Assembly (NCBI GenBank): GCA_938048735.1
Contig: CALIUM010000009.1
Coordinates: forward strand, 1-64,000
Length of the DNA: 64,000 nucleotides
Source of the DNA: an uncultured archaeon
Lineage (GTDB): Archaea > Thermoproteota > Bathyarchaeia > TCS64
Reading direction: 5' to 3'
Part shown: positions 44,547 to 52,948 of the stretch, in pieces
Layout: each line of letters begins with the position of its first letter
How positions within the stretch are numbered: the stretch's first letter is position 1
The notes under the pieces: model-generated
Seen by the model: only the letters and a program-made list of their open reading frames with translations
Databases searched by the model: none
Told to the model about the DNA's origin: nothing
Translations under genes and position numbers: made by a program

Positions 44547-45704
44547 TTGGGCGTCTATGATGAGCTGGATGTTAGGAGGGTCATAAACGCCAGCGGGACC
44601 ATGACCCACCTCGGGGGCTCGATACCTGACCCAAGGGTCATAGATGCTATGAAGGAGGCCTCCCAGAGCTTCGTCATCATGATGGAGCTAATAGAGAAGT
44701 CCGGGGAGTTTCTTGCCAAGATCACTGGGGCCGAGGCGGGTCTAGTGACCTCAGGAGCCTCAGCAGCCCTTGTTCTGGGCACGGCCGCCTGCGTCATGAG
44801 GGGAACCCCCCTTGAGGGGATTGATCCAAAGCCCTTTGAGCGCCTAGCCCTCGACAGGGAGTGGATGGAGCTGATACAGAGCCTCCCTGACCCCTTCCAG
44901 CCCAGAAATGAGGTGATCATCCAGAGGTCTCATAGAAACCCATACGACCACGCCTTCAAGGTGGCTGGATGCAGGCTTGTGGTCGTTGGCGGGGATAAGG
45001 AGTGCACCCCTGAGGAGATGGAGGCGGCGATAAACGAGAGGACGGCGGCAGTGGCCTTCACGGCCAGGATGGAGGATGTTGGGATCCCTCTGAGGGCTGT
45101 CGCCGAACTTGCTCATAGGCACGGCGTTCCGGTGATCGTAGACGCTGCTGCGGAGCTTCCTCCAAGGTCTAACCTGAGGAGATACTTGGAGGAGGGCGCA
45201 GACCTGGTGGTCTTCAGCGGGGGCAAGCACATAGGGGGGCCTAACGGGACGGGCATCCTCATAGGGAGGAGGGACCTAATTAGACTCGCAACACTACAAG
45301 TCGCCCCATATAGGGGGATCGGAAGGGCGATGAAGGTGGACAGGAGCCAGATAGTCGGCCTGATCACCGCTCTGAAGCTCTGGCTTAATAAAGACGAGGA
45401 GCAGGAATTCCAAGGTTGGCTGGGGAAAGCGAATTGGATAGAGGGGGAGCTTAGAGAAGCTAGGGGGATCAAAGCATCTGTCGTTGAATCCGATGCTAGG
45501 AGGAGGCATGTCCAGGTCCTCATCACTCTAGAGGAGAGCGTGAAGGCTTCAGATGTCGTATTTAACCTGAGAAAGGGGAATCCGAGCATATGGGTTAACT
45601 ACATAGAGCCTAACAAGATCGGGATAGACCCCTCCCTTCTGAAGGATGGTGAGGAGAGGATACTCGTCTCGGCCTTAAAGGGAGAGATTGAACGCCACCT
45701 CTGA
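44547..45704 (+). CDS. SelA-like PLP enzyme (aminotransferase fold I)
   Basis: The 385-residue protein begins VRRVINASGTMTHLGGS, the hallmark opening of the SelA/DgaE-like family, and carries the PLP Lys in VVFSGGKHIGGPNGTG (about 225-240) with an upstream VPVIVDAAAELPP Asp. Bacterial SelA makes selenocysteyl-tRNA; many archaeal relatives lack that role, and DgaE-type members are ammonia-lyases acting on glucosaminate-6-phosphate. No selenocysteine gene is nearby, so I favour a lyase or cysteine/amino-acid-metabolism role without a firm substrate. Start is TTG at 44547. Confidence 0.8.
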   Translation: MGVYDELDVRRVINASGTMTHLGGSIPDPRVIDAMKEASQSFVIMMELIEKSGEFLAKITGAEAGLVTSGASAALVLGTAACVMRGTPLEGIDPKPFERLALDREWMELIQSLPDPFQPRNEVIIQRSHRNPYDHAFKVAGCRLVVVGGDKECTPEEMEAAINERTAAVAFTARMEDVGIPLRAVAELAHRHGVPVIVDAAAELPPRSNLRRYLEEGADLVVFSGGKHIGGPNGTGILIGRRDLIRLATLQVAPYRGIGRAMKVDRSQIVGLITALKLWLNKDEEQEFQGWLGKANWIEGELREARGIKASVVESDARRRHVQVLITLEESVKASDVVFNLRKGNPSIWVNYIEPNKIGIDPSLLKDGEERILVSALKGEIERHL

Positions 45705-45709
45705 CTTCC

Positions 45710-46366
45710 CTATATCTCCGACTTCCACTCCCTCAAAAATCTCTCCAGGAACTGCTCCACGAACCTGTGCCTCTCCTCGGAGATCCTCCTCGCCGTATCC
45801 GTATTCAGCTCGTCCCTTAATCTCAGGATCTTCTCGTATATGTGGTTTACAGAAGTGAGGGACTCTCCGTCATACCTCTCCTTTGGGGGGATCAATGGGT
45901 CGTGTATGGGCTTGTTCTCCCAGCCTCCTCTTGAGAAGACCCTAGCGATACCTATGGCCCCGAGGGCGTCGAGCCTGTCCGCATCCTGAAGGATCCTGGC
46001 CTCAACACTTCCAGCAGTTTCCCCCCTCCTGAACCTATGGACCCTTATGCAGTCTAAGACCCTCGATATCTTCTCCTCGGGAAAGCCGACATCCCTGAGA
46101 ATCCCCTCAGCTATCTTTGCCCCTTCAGAGGCGTGGTCCTCGACCGTGCCCTCCTCCTCCATTGCCCTGGCCACATCGTGGAGCAGTGCTGCCGCCCTGA
46201 CAACGTCCATATCCGCCCCCTCCTCCGCGGCTAGTCTCATCGCCATCCCATGAACCCTCTCCGTGTGATATCTGTCATGGTGTGAAAATCTGAGATATTC
46301 TTCACTCCTTCTTCTTATCATCTCAAAAACCGATTCGTCCAACATTCCAATTATACTTAATTTCAA
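45710..46366 (-). CDS. HD-domain phosphohydrolase
   Basis: The 218-residue protein has the HD metal set: His in YHTERVHGMAMRLA (about 34-47), HD in AAALLHDVARAME (about 62-74), then a late Asp in ILQDADRLDALGAIGIARVF. This is the compact YedJ-like group of HD phosphohydrolases acting on nucleotides or phosphoesters. The substrate is unknown. It is convergent with the SelA-like gene, with 5 bases between stops. Confidence 0.87.
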   Translation of the reverse strand: MKLSIIGMLDESVFEMIRRRSEEYLRFSHHDRYHTERVHGMAMRLAAEEGADMDVVRAAALLHDVARAMEEEGTVEDHASEGAKIAEGILRDVGFPEEKISRVLDCIRVHRFRRGETAGSVEARILQDADRLDALGAIGIARVFSRGGWENKPIHDPLIPPKERYDGESLTSVNHIYEKILRLRDELNTDTARRISEERHRFVEQFLERFLREWKSEI

Positions 46367-46400
46367 TGGTAATAAGCTGATCCTTTGAGTGGGCGGCGGT

Positions 46401-47825
46401 TCATCGTTCGACGGGTCTGAAGCCTCTAAGCCTCTTCAAATGGGCTATGCTCTTGTCTATATGCTCCTTGGAGCCTATATCCATCCTATTCCATAATCCA
46501 CCTCCCTTTATGGCGCCGATACCCTCGAGGGATATCCTCCTCGCCTCCTCTATAGTCTCCCCGATGCCCACCACGCATATGGCCCTAGATCTCAGGGCAT
46601 AGATGTCGCCATTCCTCAACTCTACGGACGCCGGATAGATCCTCATCCTGCCCTGATAGAGGGATGCCAGCCTCTCCGCCCCCTCCAAATTTATGGGGGA
46701 TCCCACCTCATCCCTCCTCACTCTATCGGGGTAGGCCTCCATGTAGCCCCCGTATGATGGGGGCACCTTATATATAGCAACGGTCGCCTTATCTTCAACC
46801 TCAACCCCCCGGAGGTTTCCTTCAAGTATTCTGTAGCAGACCTCCACGAAGTCGTCCTTCAATATGGGGATTATATTCAGGATCTCTGGATCCCCGAATC
46901 TGCTGTTGTTCTCAAGTATCTTGGGCCCATCCCGGGTGTGCATGAAGGCGACGTAGAAGGGCATCCCTATCAAGCCCGGGTTTCTCCCCCTCCCCTTGAG
47001 CCTCTTGAATATCCTCTCGACGATCTCCTCCTCCCTCTCCCTGTCCTCCCTCGTCATGAAGGGGAGGCAGTCCCCAACATCCTTATATGAGCCCATCCCC
47101 CCTGTGTTAGGTCCTCTATCTCCGTCGAAAGCCCTCTTATAATCCCTAGTCTCTGGAAGTGGGATGAGGTGTTTCCCGTCGCAGAGGGCCTGGAAGCTGG
47201 ACTCCTCCCCCTCCAACTTCTCCTCGACGATCACAGCCCCCTCCCTGTAGTTCGAGGTGAAATGCTCTATGATCTGCTCCCTCGATGTGAAGTGGTCTCC
47301 CCAGACCCCGACCCCCTTCCCCGCGGCTGGGGCATCGGGCTTAACAGCAACCATGTTATCCAACTCGTCCAGCCATTTGACGAGGTCTCTCTTAGCCTCT
47401 TCGACGCTCGGGTAGTCAGAGGGGTTGAAGACCCTGAACCTAGGGTTCACCTCTGGCACAACCTCTTGGAAGAGGAGCCTCTGGGCAACTTTGCTTCCTT
47501 CAATCGCGAACTCCTTGGTCGGGCAGATTAGGGGGATGCCGATCCTCTCTTCGACGATGTCCCTGATCCCCTCGATAATGGGCTTCTCAGGCCCGACTAT
47601 CCCGAAGTCTATCTCCTCCTTAAACCTCTCAGCGAAACTGAGGATCCGGTCTACCTCTAGGTTTGGGACGACTATGTGTTCCTTAGCCCTTACAAGGTTA
47701 TAGGGGTTCCTCTGCCTGTCAACTATATATAGATCAGCCCTATACTCCTCACTTCTCTTTAGGGCCTCAACTATTGCAGCCTCCCTAGAGCCATAGGACA
47801 CCACTAAGACCCCAACCCGCTCCAT
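46401..47825 (-). CDS. purD: phosphoribosylamine-glycine ligase
   Basis: The 474-residue ATP-grasp enzyme has PDAPAAGKGVGVWGD (ATP-binding strand and Lys), the EEKLEGEESSFQALCDG segment, DYKRAFDGDRGPNTGGMGSY, and FGDPEILNIIP near the catalytic region. It makes glycinamide ribonucleotide in purine synthesis. The N-terminal domain ends with a GPEKPIIEGI loop as in other PurD proteins. It is about 40 residues longer than bacterial enzymes; the extra length is mainly around residues 80-110 and at the C-terminus. It stands apart from other pur genes here. Confidence 0.92.
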   Translation of the reverse strand: MERVGVLVVSYGSREAAIVEALKRSEEYRADLYIVDRQRNPYNLVRAKEHIVVPNLEVDRILSFAERFKEEIDFGIVGPEKPIIEGIRDIVEERIGIPLICPTKEFAIEGSKVAQRLLFQEVVPEVNPRFRVFNPSDYPSVEEAKRDLVKWLDELDNMVAVKPDAPAAGKGVGVWGDHFTSREQIIEHFTSNYREGAVIVEEKLEGEESSFQALCDGKHLIPLPETRDYKRAFDGDRGPNTGGMGSYKDVGDCLPFMTREDREREEEIVERIFKRLKGRGRNPGLIGMPFYVAFMHTRDGPKILENNSRFGDPEILNIIPILKDDFVEVCYRILEGNLRGVEVEDKATVAIYKVPPSYGGYMEAYPDRVRRDEVGSPINLEGAERLASLYQGRMRIYPASVELRNGDIYALRSRAICVVGIGETIEEARRISLEGIGAIKGGGLWNRMDIGSKEHIDKSIAHLKRLRGFRPVER

Positions 47826-47983
47826 CGGAAGATCCTCAAAGGTCTTAAGGTAAAACCTTTAGGTAATAGCTGCCTAAAAGGAGAAGAAAACAAATTCGAG
47901 CTGAAATTAAGAACCTTTGATTAAAGAAATGCTCACGTTGATTTAGAAGTCAAATAAACTTATATTATATACACTTTACATGG

Positions 47984-48501
47984 TTAAATCTCGGTATATA
48001 TCTCTATACCTAGTTCATTTGAGGCCTTTAAGGCTTTGGGGTCAGCGTATGGCGTTACTATAAGCAGTTTTGAGGAAGTTCTACCCGTTATCCTTTTGAA
48101 AAACTCGGCTTTCCTATTGAACTGATATACATCTGATGCCTCGAGATGTGAAGGTACCTCGACAAGTAATAATTTACCTTCCTTTACCGCGAAATCGATA
48201 TCTACTTGGCTCGGATAACCGAATACATATCCCTTATCATCCAAGGCTCGACCTCTAAATTTAGTTCCTTCTTCAACCTGCTCCTTAAGCCCTCCCTCAG
48301 ATCCTCTCTGAGCCTCCTCAACTCCTCTTCATTCCTTTTGAACCCAGAATCTATCTCTTCCTCGATCCTTGCCATCCTCTCCTCATATCTATCCAGCCTT
48401 CGTAATATCTCCTCCAACTCTAAAAGTCCAACCACAGCATAACGGAACTCCAGGTCCTCCCTCAGAAGCCTTAGAAGCTCAGACTTTAGAGTTAAGGTCA
48501 C
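47984..48501 (-). pseudogene. DUF3782-like coiled-coil/nuclease-fold protein, frameshifted
   Basis: The 5' part (start 48501) is a charged coiled coil (YEERMARIEEEIDSGFKRNEEELRRLREDL) that ends in EVEPWM. The frame then shifts near 48238-48245; one added base after the TGG would continue as DDKGYVFGYPSQVDIDFAV with LLVEVPSHLEASDVYQFNRKAEF to ITGRTSSKLLIVTPYADPKALKAS. The second part resembles the nuclease-like domain of the archaeal family I know as DUF3782. The core VDIDFAVKEGKLLLVEV has the D...ExV spacing of PD-(D/E)XK enzymes. Such families often belong to small mobile or defence-related sets; here it begins the broken-gene zone. Confidence 0.65.
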
Positions 48502-48743
48502 GGAATCTTCTATGAAGCCACCTATATTTCTCTCTTTCTACTTAATATCTCATTGCTTAATTTCATAACTCTTTAATGGTTTAAGGCATCTTACATTAAA
48601 CTCTTTCACTAACTAGCCAAGAGCTTTAAATCAAATAAACAGATTGAAGATAAAAATATTATATAATATTAGAAATAAAAGTTAGTTCACCTTTGATATA
48701 TAAATTGATAGAAGCACCATGTAATTAATGACCATTAGTTAGG

Positions 48744-48750
48744 CTTATAT
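48744..48750 (+). promoter_or_regulatory. TATA box of tRNA-Gln
   Basis: The sequence CTTATAT lies 27-33 bases before the first base of the tRNA, the canonical spacing for archaeal TBP/TFB-driven tRNA genes. Confidence 0.6.
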
Positions 48751-48776
48751 TGCCCCATTCTCTGATAGAAGGTTGG

Positions 48777-48868
48777 AGCCCGGTCATCTAGCGGTCAAGG
48801 ATGCGAGGCTCTGGAGGCTCCGCCGGAGAGACCTCGTCACGAGAGTTCGAATCTCTCCCGGGCTACCA
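48777..48868 (+). tRNA. tRNA-Gln (anticodon CTG) with a 16-base intron and encoded CCA
   Basis: The acceptor arms AGCCCGG (48777-48783) and CCGGGCT pair fully, followed by discriminator A and CCA at 48866-48868. The T arm is GAGAG-TTCGAAT-CTCTC, the D arm has a three-pair stem (ATC/GAT), and the anticodon stem is CGAGG/CCTCG. With T33 at 48810, the anticodon is CTG at 48811-48813, reading CAG. The mature anticodon loop requires removal of 16 bases after position 37 (48815-48830). Glutamine in most archaea is made on tRNA by amidation, but the tRNA identity is clear from the anticodon and the A-initiated acceptor stem common in archaeal tRNA-Gln. Confidence 0.92.
48815..48830 (+). other. tRNA-Gln intron (canonical bulge-helix-bulge)
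   Basis: The 16 bases AGGCTCCGCCGGAGAG interrupt the anticodon loop after position 37. Folding gives a 4-pair central helix (48809-48812 with 48825-48828, one U-G pair), three-base bulges 48813-48815 and 48829-48831, and an inner GGC/GCC stem with a UCC loop. Cuts fall after 48814 and 48830, as expected for the archaeal splicing endonuclease. Confidence 0.85.
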
Positions 48869-48900
48869 TCCTCTAGAGTGTGATTTATACTTTTCAAAAA

Positions 48901-48946
48901 GATGGCGAACCGGGGGGTCGCCATCCCTACTCTTTTTCTCTTTTTT
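48901..48946 (+). terminator. hairpin and T-tract downstream of tRNA-Gln
   Basis: GATGGCGA (48901-48908) pairs with TCGCCATC (48918-48925) around a nine-base loop, followed at once by a pyrimidine run with three T tracts (TTTTT and TTTTTT). A strong hairpin plus T-run is an unusually bacterial-looking terminator, though T-runs alone terminate archaeal transcription. Confidence 0.7.
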
Positions 48947-48966
48947 AGGTTAAGTGAATGTGATTG

Positions 48967-49531
48967 TTAGGATAATGCAATTTCTATTATTCCTAAACCT
49001 ATTAGTGCGCTGAATATTATGCTTGCTCGGGTCAATGAAAGTTTATGAAGCACTATAGGATCCATGAAAAGCTGAATCACTGCAGCCCACAGCGCAGCTA
49101 CCGTGGCAAAATAAGGTATATAGTCGAACAATAACCCTGGAGCATCACCATATGCTATCATCATTAGCGTATTCTTTACGGAGCCCTTTCCGCCAACCGC
49201 TTTCAAAATCGCATGAAGATAAATTGTGGTCAAAAGGATAATAAAGACATATAGAACATTTCAATTAAAAAGGGAAGCCATTCAAGGCCCAACCCATAAA
49301 TCGTGGAAACATCTTTTGCCAGAAACTCGGCTTGCCCTCCTGTATGAAGCCCATTAATATCCTCAAAACCTAAATAGACCTCCAATGGCGTAAGAAAAGC
49401 TATAACATCGCCAATTATTAATAAGAAAGCAAAGATATTTTGGGTTTTTCTGAATGAATCTCCTGCAAAGTTTTAGATGGATCCTTTAGCATCAAGAAAG
49501 CCTTTAGAAAAACATCTTTGACAAGATTCAT
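48967..49531 (-). pseudogene. Yip1-family membrane protein, two frameshifts
   Basis: Starting at ATG 49531, the first frame gives KAFLMLKDPSKTLQEI, the Yip1-type lead. After EKPKI the reading must shift once to continue as FAFLLIIGDVIAFLTPLEVYLGF and again near 49250 to give TTIYLHAILKAVGGKGSVKNTLMMIAYGDAPGLL with the last helices. Yip1 proteins are small multi-helix membrane proteins. The gene lies in a zone where nearly every reading is broken, so decay is more likely than error here. Confidence 0.6.
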
Positions 49532-49590
49532 TCTTGCACAGCCTGTCAAACTTCACATTGCTATCGTTGTTACTTTATATTATTATCTTT

Positions 49591-49860
49591 TTATGACTTT
49601 TTGTATGAAACAGCGCGCACATAAAAGGCCAATGCAATCATTGAAAATGCGAGGAGAAATACGGCGAGTATTAGCGTAATCCATGCTCCGAGATATTTGG
49701 GAAGAAAGTATCCCATAGCAGGATTGCTCTTGGAAATATATGCCTCTGGCCCAAGAAAGTAGTAGGGAAAAATTAAAAGAAAGAGACCTAAGGCTCCCAT
49801 TGTATTCCAAGGAGTCTGACTGGCATTTTCTTTGCAGCCATCTATACCCTTGCTTTTCAA
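49591..49860 (-). CDS. small two-helix membrane protein, unknown
   Basis: The 89-residue frame predicts two membrane helices (MGALGLFLLIFPYYFLGPEAY and AWITLILAVFLLAFSMIALAFYV) with a hydrophilic lead and a Lys-rich tail. It could be a genuine small membrane protein or the last helices of a larger lost gene. It lies just upstream of the Yip1 remnant on the same strand. No family assigned. Confidence 0.4.
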   Translation of the reverse strand: MKSKGIDGCKENASQTPWNTMGALGLFLLIFPYYFLGPEAYISKSNPAMGYFLPKYLGAWITLILAVFLLAFSMIALAFYVRAVSYKKS

Positions 49861-49927
49861 ACAATGTAATCCAGCATATTAAACCTTCTCAATTACTCTC
49901 ATGTATCAATTCCCTTGATGCAGTTTC

Positions 49928-50155
49928 TCAATACTCCATTTGCTGTGGCGTTAACTTTGTTTCCAGAATGGGTAAACCTTTGTTTGCATGAGGAAGCTGC
50001 AGGAGAAGCCTAATCACCTCTGCGTTCTCGAAAATCAGAGACCAATAAGCCTGTTTCACCGAAACAACCTCAAGAAATGGCTGGAAACTATCGTCATCTC
50101 GTAACCACAGAGATGCTCGCAATTCTACAAAAAAGTCTGGGAAAACCGGGAACAA
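49928..50155 (-). CDS. possible small soluble protein or gene fragment, unknown
   Basis: A 75-residue frame with balanced composition (VELRASLWLRDDDSFQPFLEVV, VIRLLLQLPHANKG). I recognise no family and there is no clear promoter. It overlaps nothing else convincing on the other strand; reported as weak because the region is full of broken genes. Confidence 0.2.
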   Translation of the reverse strand: MFPVFPDFFVELRASLWLRDDDSFQPFLEVVSVKQAYWSLIFENAEVIRLLLQLPHANKGLPILETKLTPQQMEY

Positions 50156-50167
50156 GGGGAAACTTGA

Positions 50168-50359
50168 ATGACGGTTCCTTCCGGCTCAGCCGTCTACATT
50201 CGCTACAAAGATCACGTTATCTTCAAGAACATACCGCAGCAAGTGGCTGAGGCTGCAGAGCGCGAAAAAGTTGGTTGGCTGACCAAGCAAAACGAGGAGA
50301 TAATGCTGATCGAGCATGATAGAACCGTTCAAAGCCTTGAAAAGTCGAGAGACCAATGA
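50168..50359 (+). CDS. small hypothetical protein or fragment
   Basis: The 63-residue frame reads YIRYKDHVIFKNIPQQVAEAAEREKVGWLTKQNEEIMLIEHDRT, a well-balanced protein-like composition unlike random frames. I faintly recall similar short proteins in Bathyarchaeota but cannot name a family. It probably continues in homologues and is truncated here. It sits just before the integrase remnant, so it may be part of the same decayed insertion. Confidence 0.4.
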   Translation: MTVPSGSAVYIRYKDHVIFKNIPQQVAEAAEREKVGWLTKQNEEIMLIEHDRTVQSLEKSRDQ

Positions 50360-50480
50360 AACGGCATCATAATTATCATTTGGCTTTTGGATTCCGTTTC
50401 ATTGCTTTTGGCTTCTAGAACCGCAGTTAGCAGCCGACGAGAAACTTCAAACAATACATAATCAACAGCCTGGCTGGAAG

Positions 50481-50870
50481 ATGCCAGCACTGGTGCGATT
50501 CGCCTCCAGCAACGAATCAACCGTACAGCTCGCTAAGCACCTGCTCCGTCACAGAACGGCAAGTCAAGGCACACTCAATCAGTACCTCTACGGCGTCTAC
50601 CGCTACTGCAAATGGCTGAACACCCAACCAGACCAGCTGATCAGAAACTGCACTGACCAGGACGGGGACGCCAATCCAAAAGCCATAGCCAAATGCAATC
50701 GACTCCTCGGCGACTTCGTAGGCGAACTCCAAGCCGAAGACCTAGCCCCAGGCACAGGCGTTAAAGAGCTCTTCGGAGACCCTGAAACGCTAAACATGGT
50801 GGGCAGTGCAGAACGCAAACAAGCCGCTAATAGAGATTTTAAGCAAACCCCTCGAAGAAGTCTTACTTAG
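50481..50870 (+). pseudogene. truncated tyrosine recombinase (core-binding domain only)
   Basis: The 129-residue frame carries the N-terminal SAM-like domain of tyrosine integrases: LAKHLLRHRTASQGTLNQYLYGVYRYCKWL and LLGDFVGELQAEDLAPGT. After LAPGT, where relatives continue into the core-binding end and the catalytic domain (R...HxxR...Y), the sequence turns into unrelated residues and stops. None of the catalytic residues is present, so it cannot act. About 1.6 kb from tRNA-Gln, it is the strongest sign that this zone was once an integrated element. Confidence 0.65.
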
Positions 50871-50957
50871 CAGAGTAGGTCTAAATGATGCATTCCTTTT
50901 CCTTTGTATATAAACCATTGAGCGGCTGGCAAAAATACTGCTAATAAAATTGCTAAA

Positions 50958-51187
50958 ATGGTTGAGAGTCGAGTCCGGTTCTGGATATTGAATGAGTTTG
51001 CAGCTACCTTTGACCATGACACGGCTAAAATTGTGGCTTACAGTCTTCAGAGCCTTGCAAGACAACAAGGCAAGGCAGTTTTGTCAGCCTTAACACACAG
51101 ACCTATTCGAAGACTTGAATCCTTCAGATCACATCCACAAGCGATTCAGCAAAGAAATAACCGTAAACTATTTACTCCACAGTTTCT
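50958..51187 (+). pseudogene. remnant of an ABC-type ATPase C-terminus
   Basis: The reading FWILNEFAATFDHDTAKIVAYSLQSLARQQGKAV resembles the Walker B region (hhhDEF) and following D-loop of an archaeal ABC ATPase, with Asp replaced by Asn. A frame shift later gives DLNPSDHIHKRFSKEITVNY, as expected at the protein end. The Walker A and signature parts are absent. This is a relic; the family call rests on motif memory. Confidence 0.4.
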
Positions 51188-51201
51188 AACCCCTTGAGCG
51201 G

Positions 51202-51822
51202 TTAGTTCAGCACCACCCTCTTTTTACTGCAGAGAGAATCTGATTTGAATGCAGAAACGAGAATGAAAGATAAACTAATGACTATCAGAAAATAGAATGG
51301 GAAAATGGAATTGGAAATATTTCCTCTAACAAATATTGTGGTGTTTGCCGCGTTTGTGGATGCATGGTATAGCGATGCAGTTAACAAGCTTCCTTCGGTG
51401 GAGTTATAAAGCCACGTATAAGAAATCGAGTAGAAGAGCGTGAAACTAGCGAAACAGATGAAATTATTATAGTTGACCGCCATGACGCTGTCTTTTACTG
51501 CGAAATGCGGCCAGTGTCACAATGCCCCAAACAATCCAACAACTAGGCTTAAAATAGGAGCATTGTATTTCTTTTGTAGTTCGGGTAAAGCGTAGCTGCC
51601 CAAATTTCTCTTAAAGGGGCCCTCCAGGAAAAATTTGTAGACAAAATTCCAAAGAATCAGCCATGGTTGGAATAGTATTGTAAGTTTACGGCGCCCATCT
51701 CCCCCGTGCGGCCAAGAAATCTTTTTTAGAGAATTCTCGTTTGAGTTGCGGTTATTATGTGTGGGGTCGAAATCATCTATGTTAAAACCGTAAAGTTTAA
51801 ATATGGGAATCTTAAGTTCTCA
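51202..51822 (-). pseudogene. CPBP-family (CAAX-like) intramembrane protease, degenerate with internal stop
   Basis: The frame is open from about 51822 to TGA at 51517-51519 and then continues in the same frame to 51202. Upstream of the stop it reads FKRNLGSYALPELQKKYNA, a degenerate copy of the CPBP EExxxR motif region (GEELGWRGYALPRL). Around the stop it reads GAL-stop-HWPHF, where relatives have GALWHLPLF, so Trp TGG became TGA. Downstream is TWLYNSTEGSLLTASLYHASTN with the last conserved His and Asn. Catalytic Glu residues appear lost, so this is decay by substitution, not a sequencing indel. Confidence 0.65.
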
Positions 51823-51901
51823 TGTGTTCAGGTGATAGATTATTCTAATGTTTGAGAAGAGGATATTTCATGAGAGATGTGCGGTTTTTTTAAAAAAATG
51901 A

Positions 51902-52843
51902 ATGTTGGGATATGAGTTGACGATAAGAAAGGATAGGATTGTTGATGATGATAAATGTCCGGAGTGCGGGAGCAGGACCATCATTCATGATGAGGATTCT
52001 GGAGAGGTGATCTGCGGAGAGTGCGGGCTGGTCCTTAGGGAATTCACGGTGAATGAGGGACCGGAGTGGAGGGCATTCACCCAAAGTGAGAAGGAGAGCA
52101 GGAGCAGGGTTGGGATCCCAGTCTCCCTCACCATTCATGATCAGGGCCTCACCACCACCATTGGAAGGGTTAGCAGGGATGCTATGGGGAGGAAGATACC
52201 CCTCAAGATGAGGTTGCAGATGCTCCGCCTGAGGAAGTGGCAGACGAGGGCGAGGGTTCACACATCCGAGGATAGGAATCTGTCGCAGGCGATGGCCGAG
52301 CTCGATAGGCTGTGTGACAAGCTTCATATCTCACAACAGGTCAAGGAGAAGGCGGCCTTCATCTATAGGAGGGCCTTGGATAAGGGGCTTGTCAGGGGGA
52401 GGTCCATCTCAGCCATCTCGGCAGCATCCCTCTACGCCGCCTGCAGGACAACCCAGACCCCCCGAACCCTCAGGGAGATCTCGAGGCACAGCCCGATTGA
52501 TAAGAAGGATATAGCCCGCTGCTACAGGCTTCTCTTAAGGGAGCTTAAGATCCAGATGCCAATCCCCGACGCGAGGATGAGGATCCCCAAGATAGCAGCC
52601 AAGGCTGGGGTGGGCGAGAAGACCCAGAGGACGGCGATGGACATCCTTCTGAAGGCTGAGAGCCTAAGGACTACTGGGGGAAAAGATCCCATGGGCCTTG
52701 CAGCGGCCGCCCTCTACATAGCCTGCATGATAAACGAGGAGAAGAGGACTCAAAAGATGATAGCGGACGCTGCAGGAGTGACCGAGGTCACCATCAGAAA
52801 CAGATATAAGAGCCTTAAAGAGGCTTTGAACCTAGATGTGTAA
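51902..52843 (+). CDS. tfb: transcription initiation factor IIB, first copy
   Basis: The 313-residue factor has the N-terminal zinc ribbon CPECG and CGECG (about 19-41), the B-finger region GPEWRAFTQSEKESRSRVG, and two cyclin folds (about 110-200 and 208-305) ending with VTEVTIRNRYKSL. It recruits RNA polymerase to TBP-bound promoters and contacts BRE DNA. A second copy is at 62390-63310. The two differ in the finger region (TQSEKES here versus DDEQKEK there), so they may prefer different promoters. It borders the broken-gene zone. Confidence 0.95.
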   Translation: MLGYELTIRKDRIVDDDKCPECGSRTIIHDEDSGEVICGECGLVLREFTVNEGPEWRAFTQSEKESRSRVGIPVSLTIHDQGLTTTIGRVSRDAMGRKIPLKMRLQMLRLRKWQTRARVHTSEDRNLSQAMAELDRLCDKLHISQQVKEKAAFIYRRALDKGLVRGRSISAISAASLYAACRTTQTPRTLREISRHSPIDKKDIARCYRLLLRELKIQMPIPDARMRIPKIAAKAGVGEKTQRTAMDILLKAESLRTTGGKDPMGLAAAALYIACMINEEKRTQKMIADAAGVTEVTIRNRYKSLKEALNLDV

Positions 52844-52948
52844 GCCAATTAATGGTTGAATGATTCCCCCATAAGAGAGTAGCTTAAATCGTGTTGAAAG
52901 AAAACTGAGATAAGCTCTTATAAGAGGTCTCCCCAATATTCTTGAGCT

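Noticed and set aside
48869..51900. Direct copy of the tRNA-Gln 3' end as an attachment site
   Set aside because: Scanning by eye for the T-arm and CCGGGCTACCA sequence found no second copy in the window, so an att pair is not claimed.
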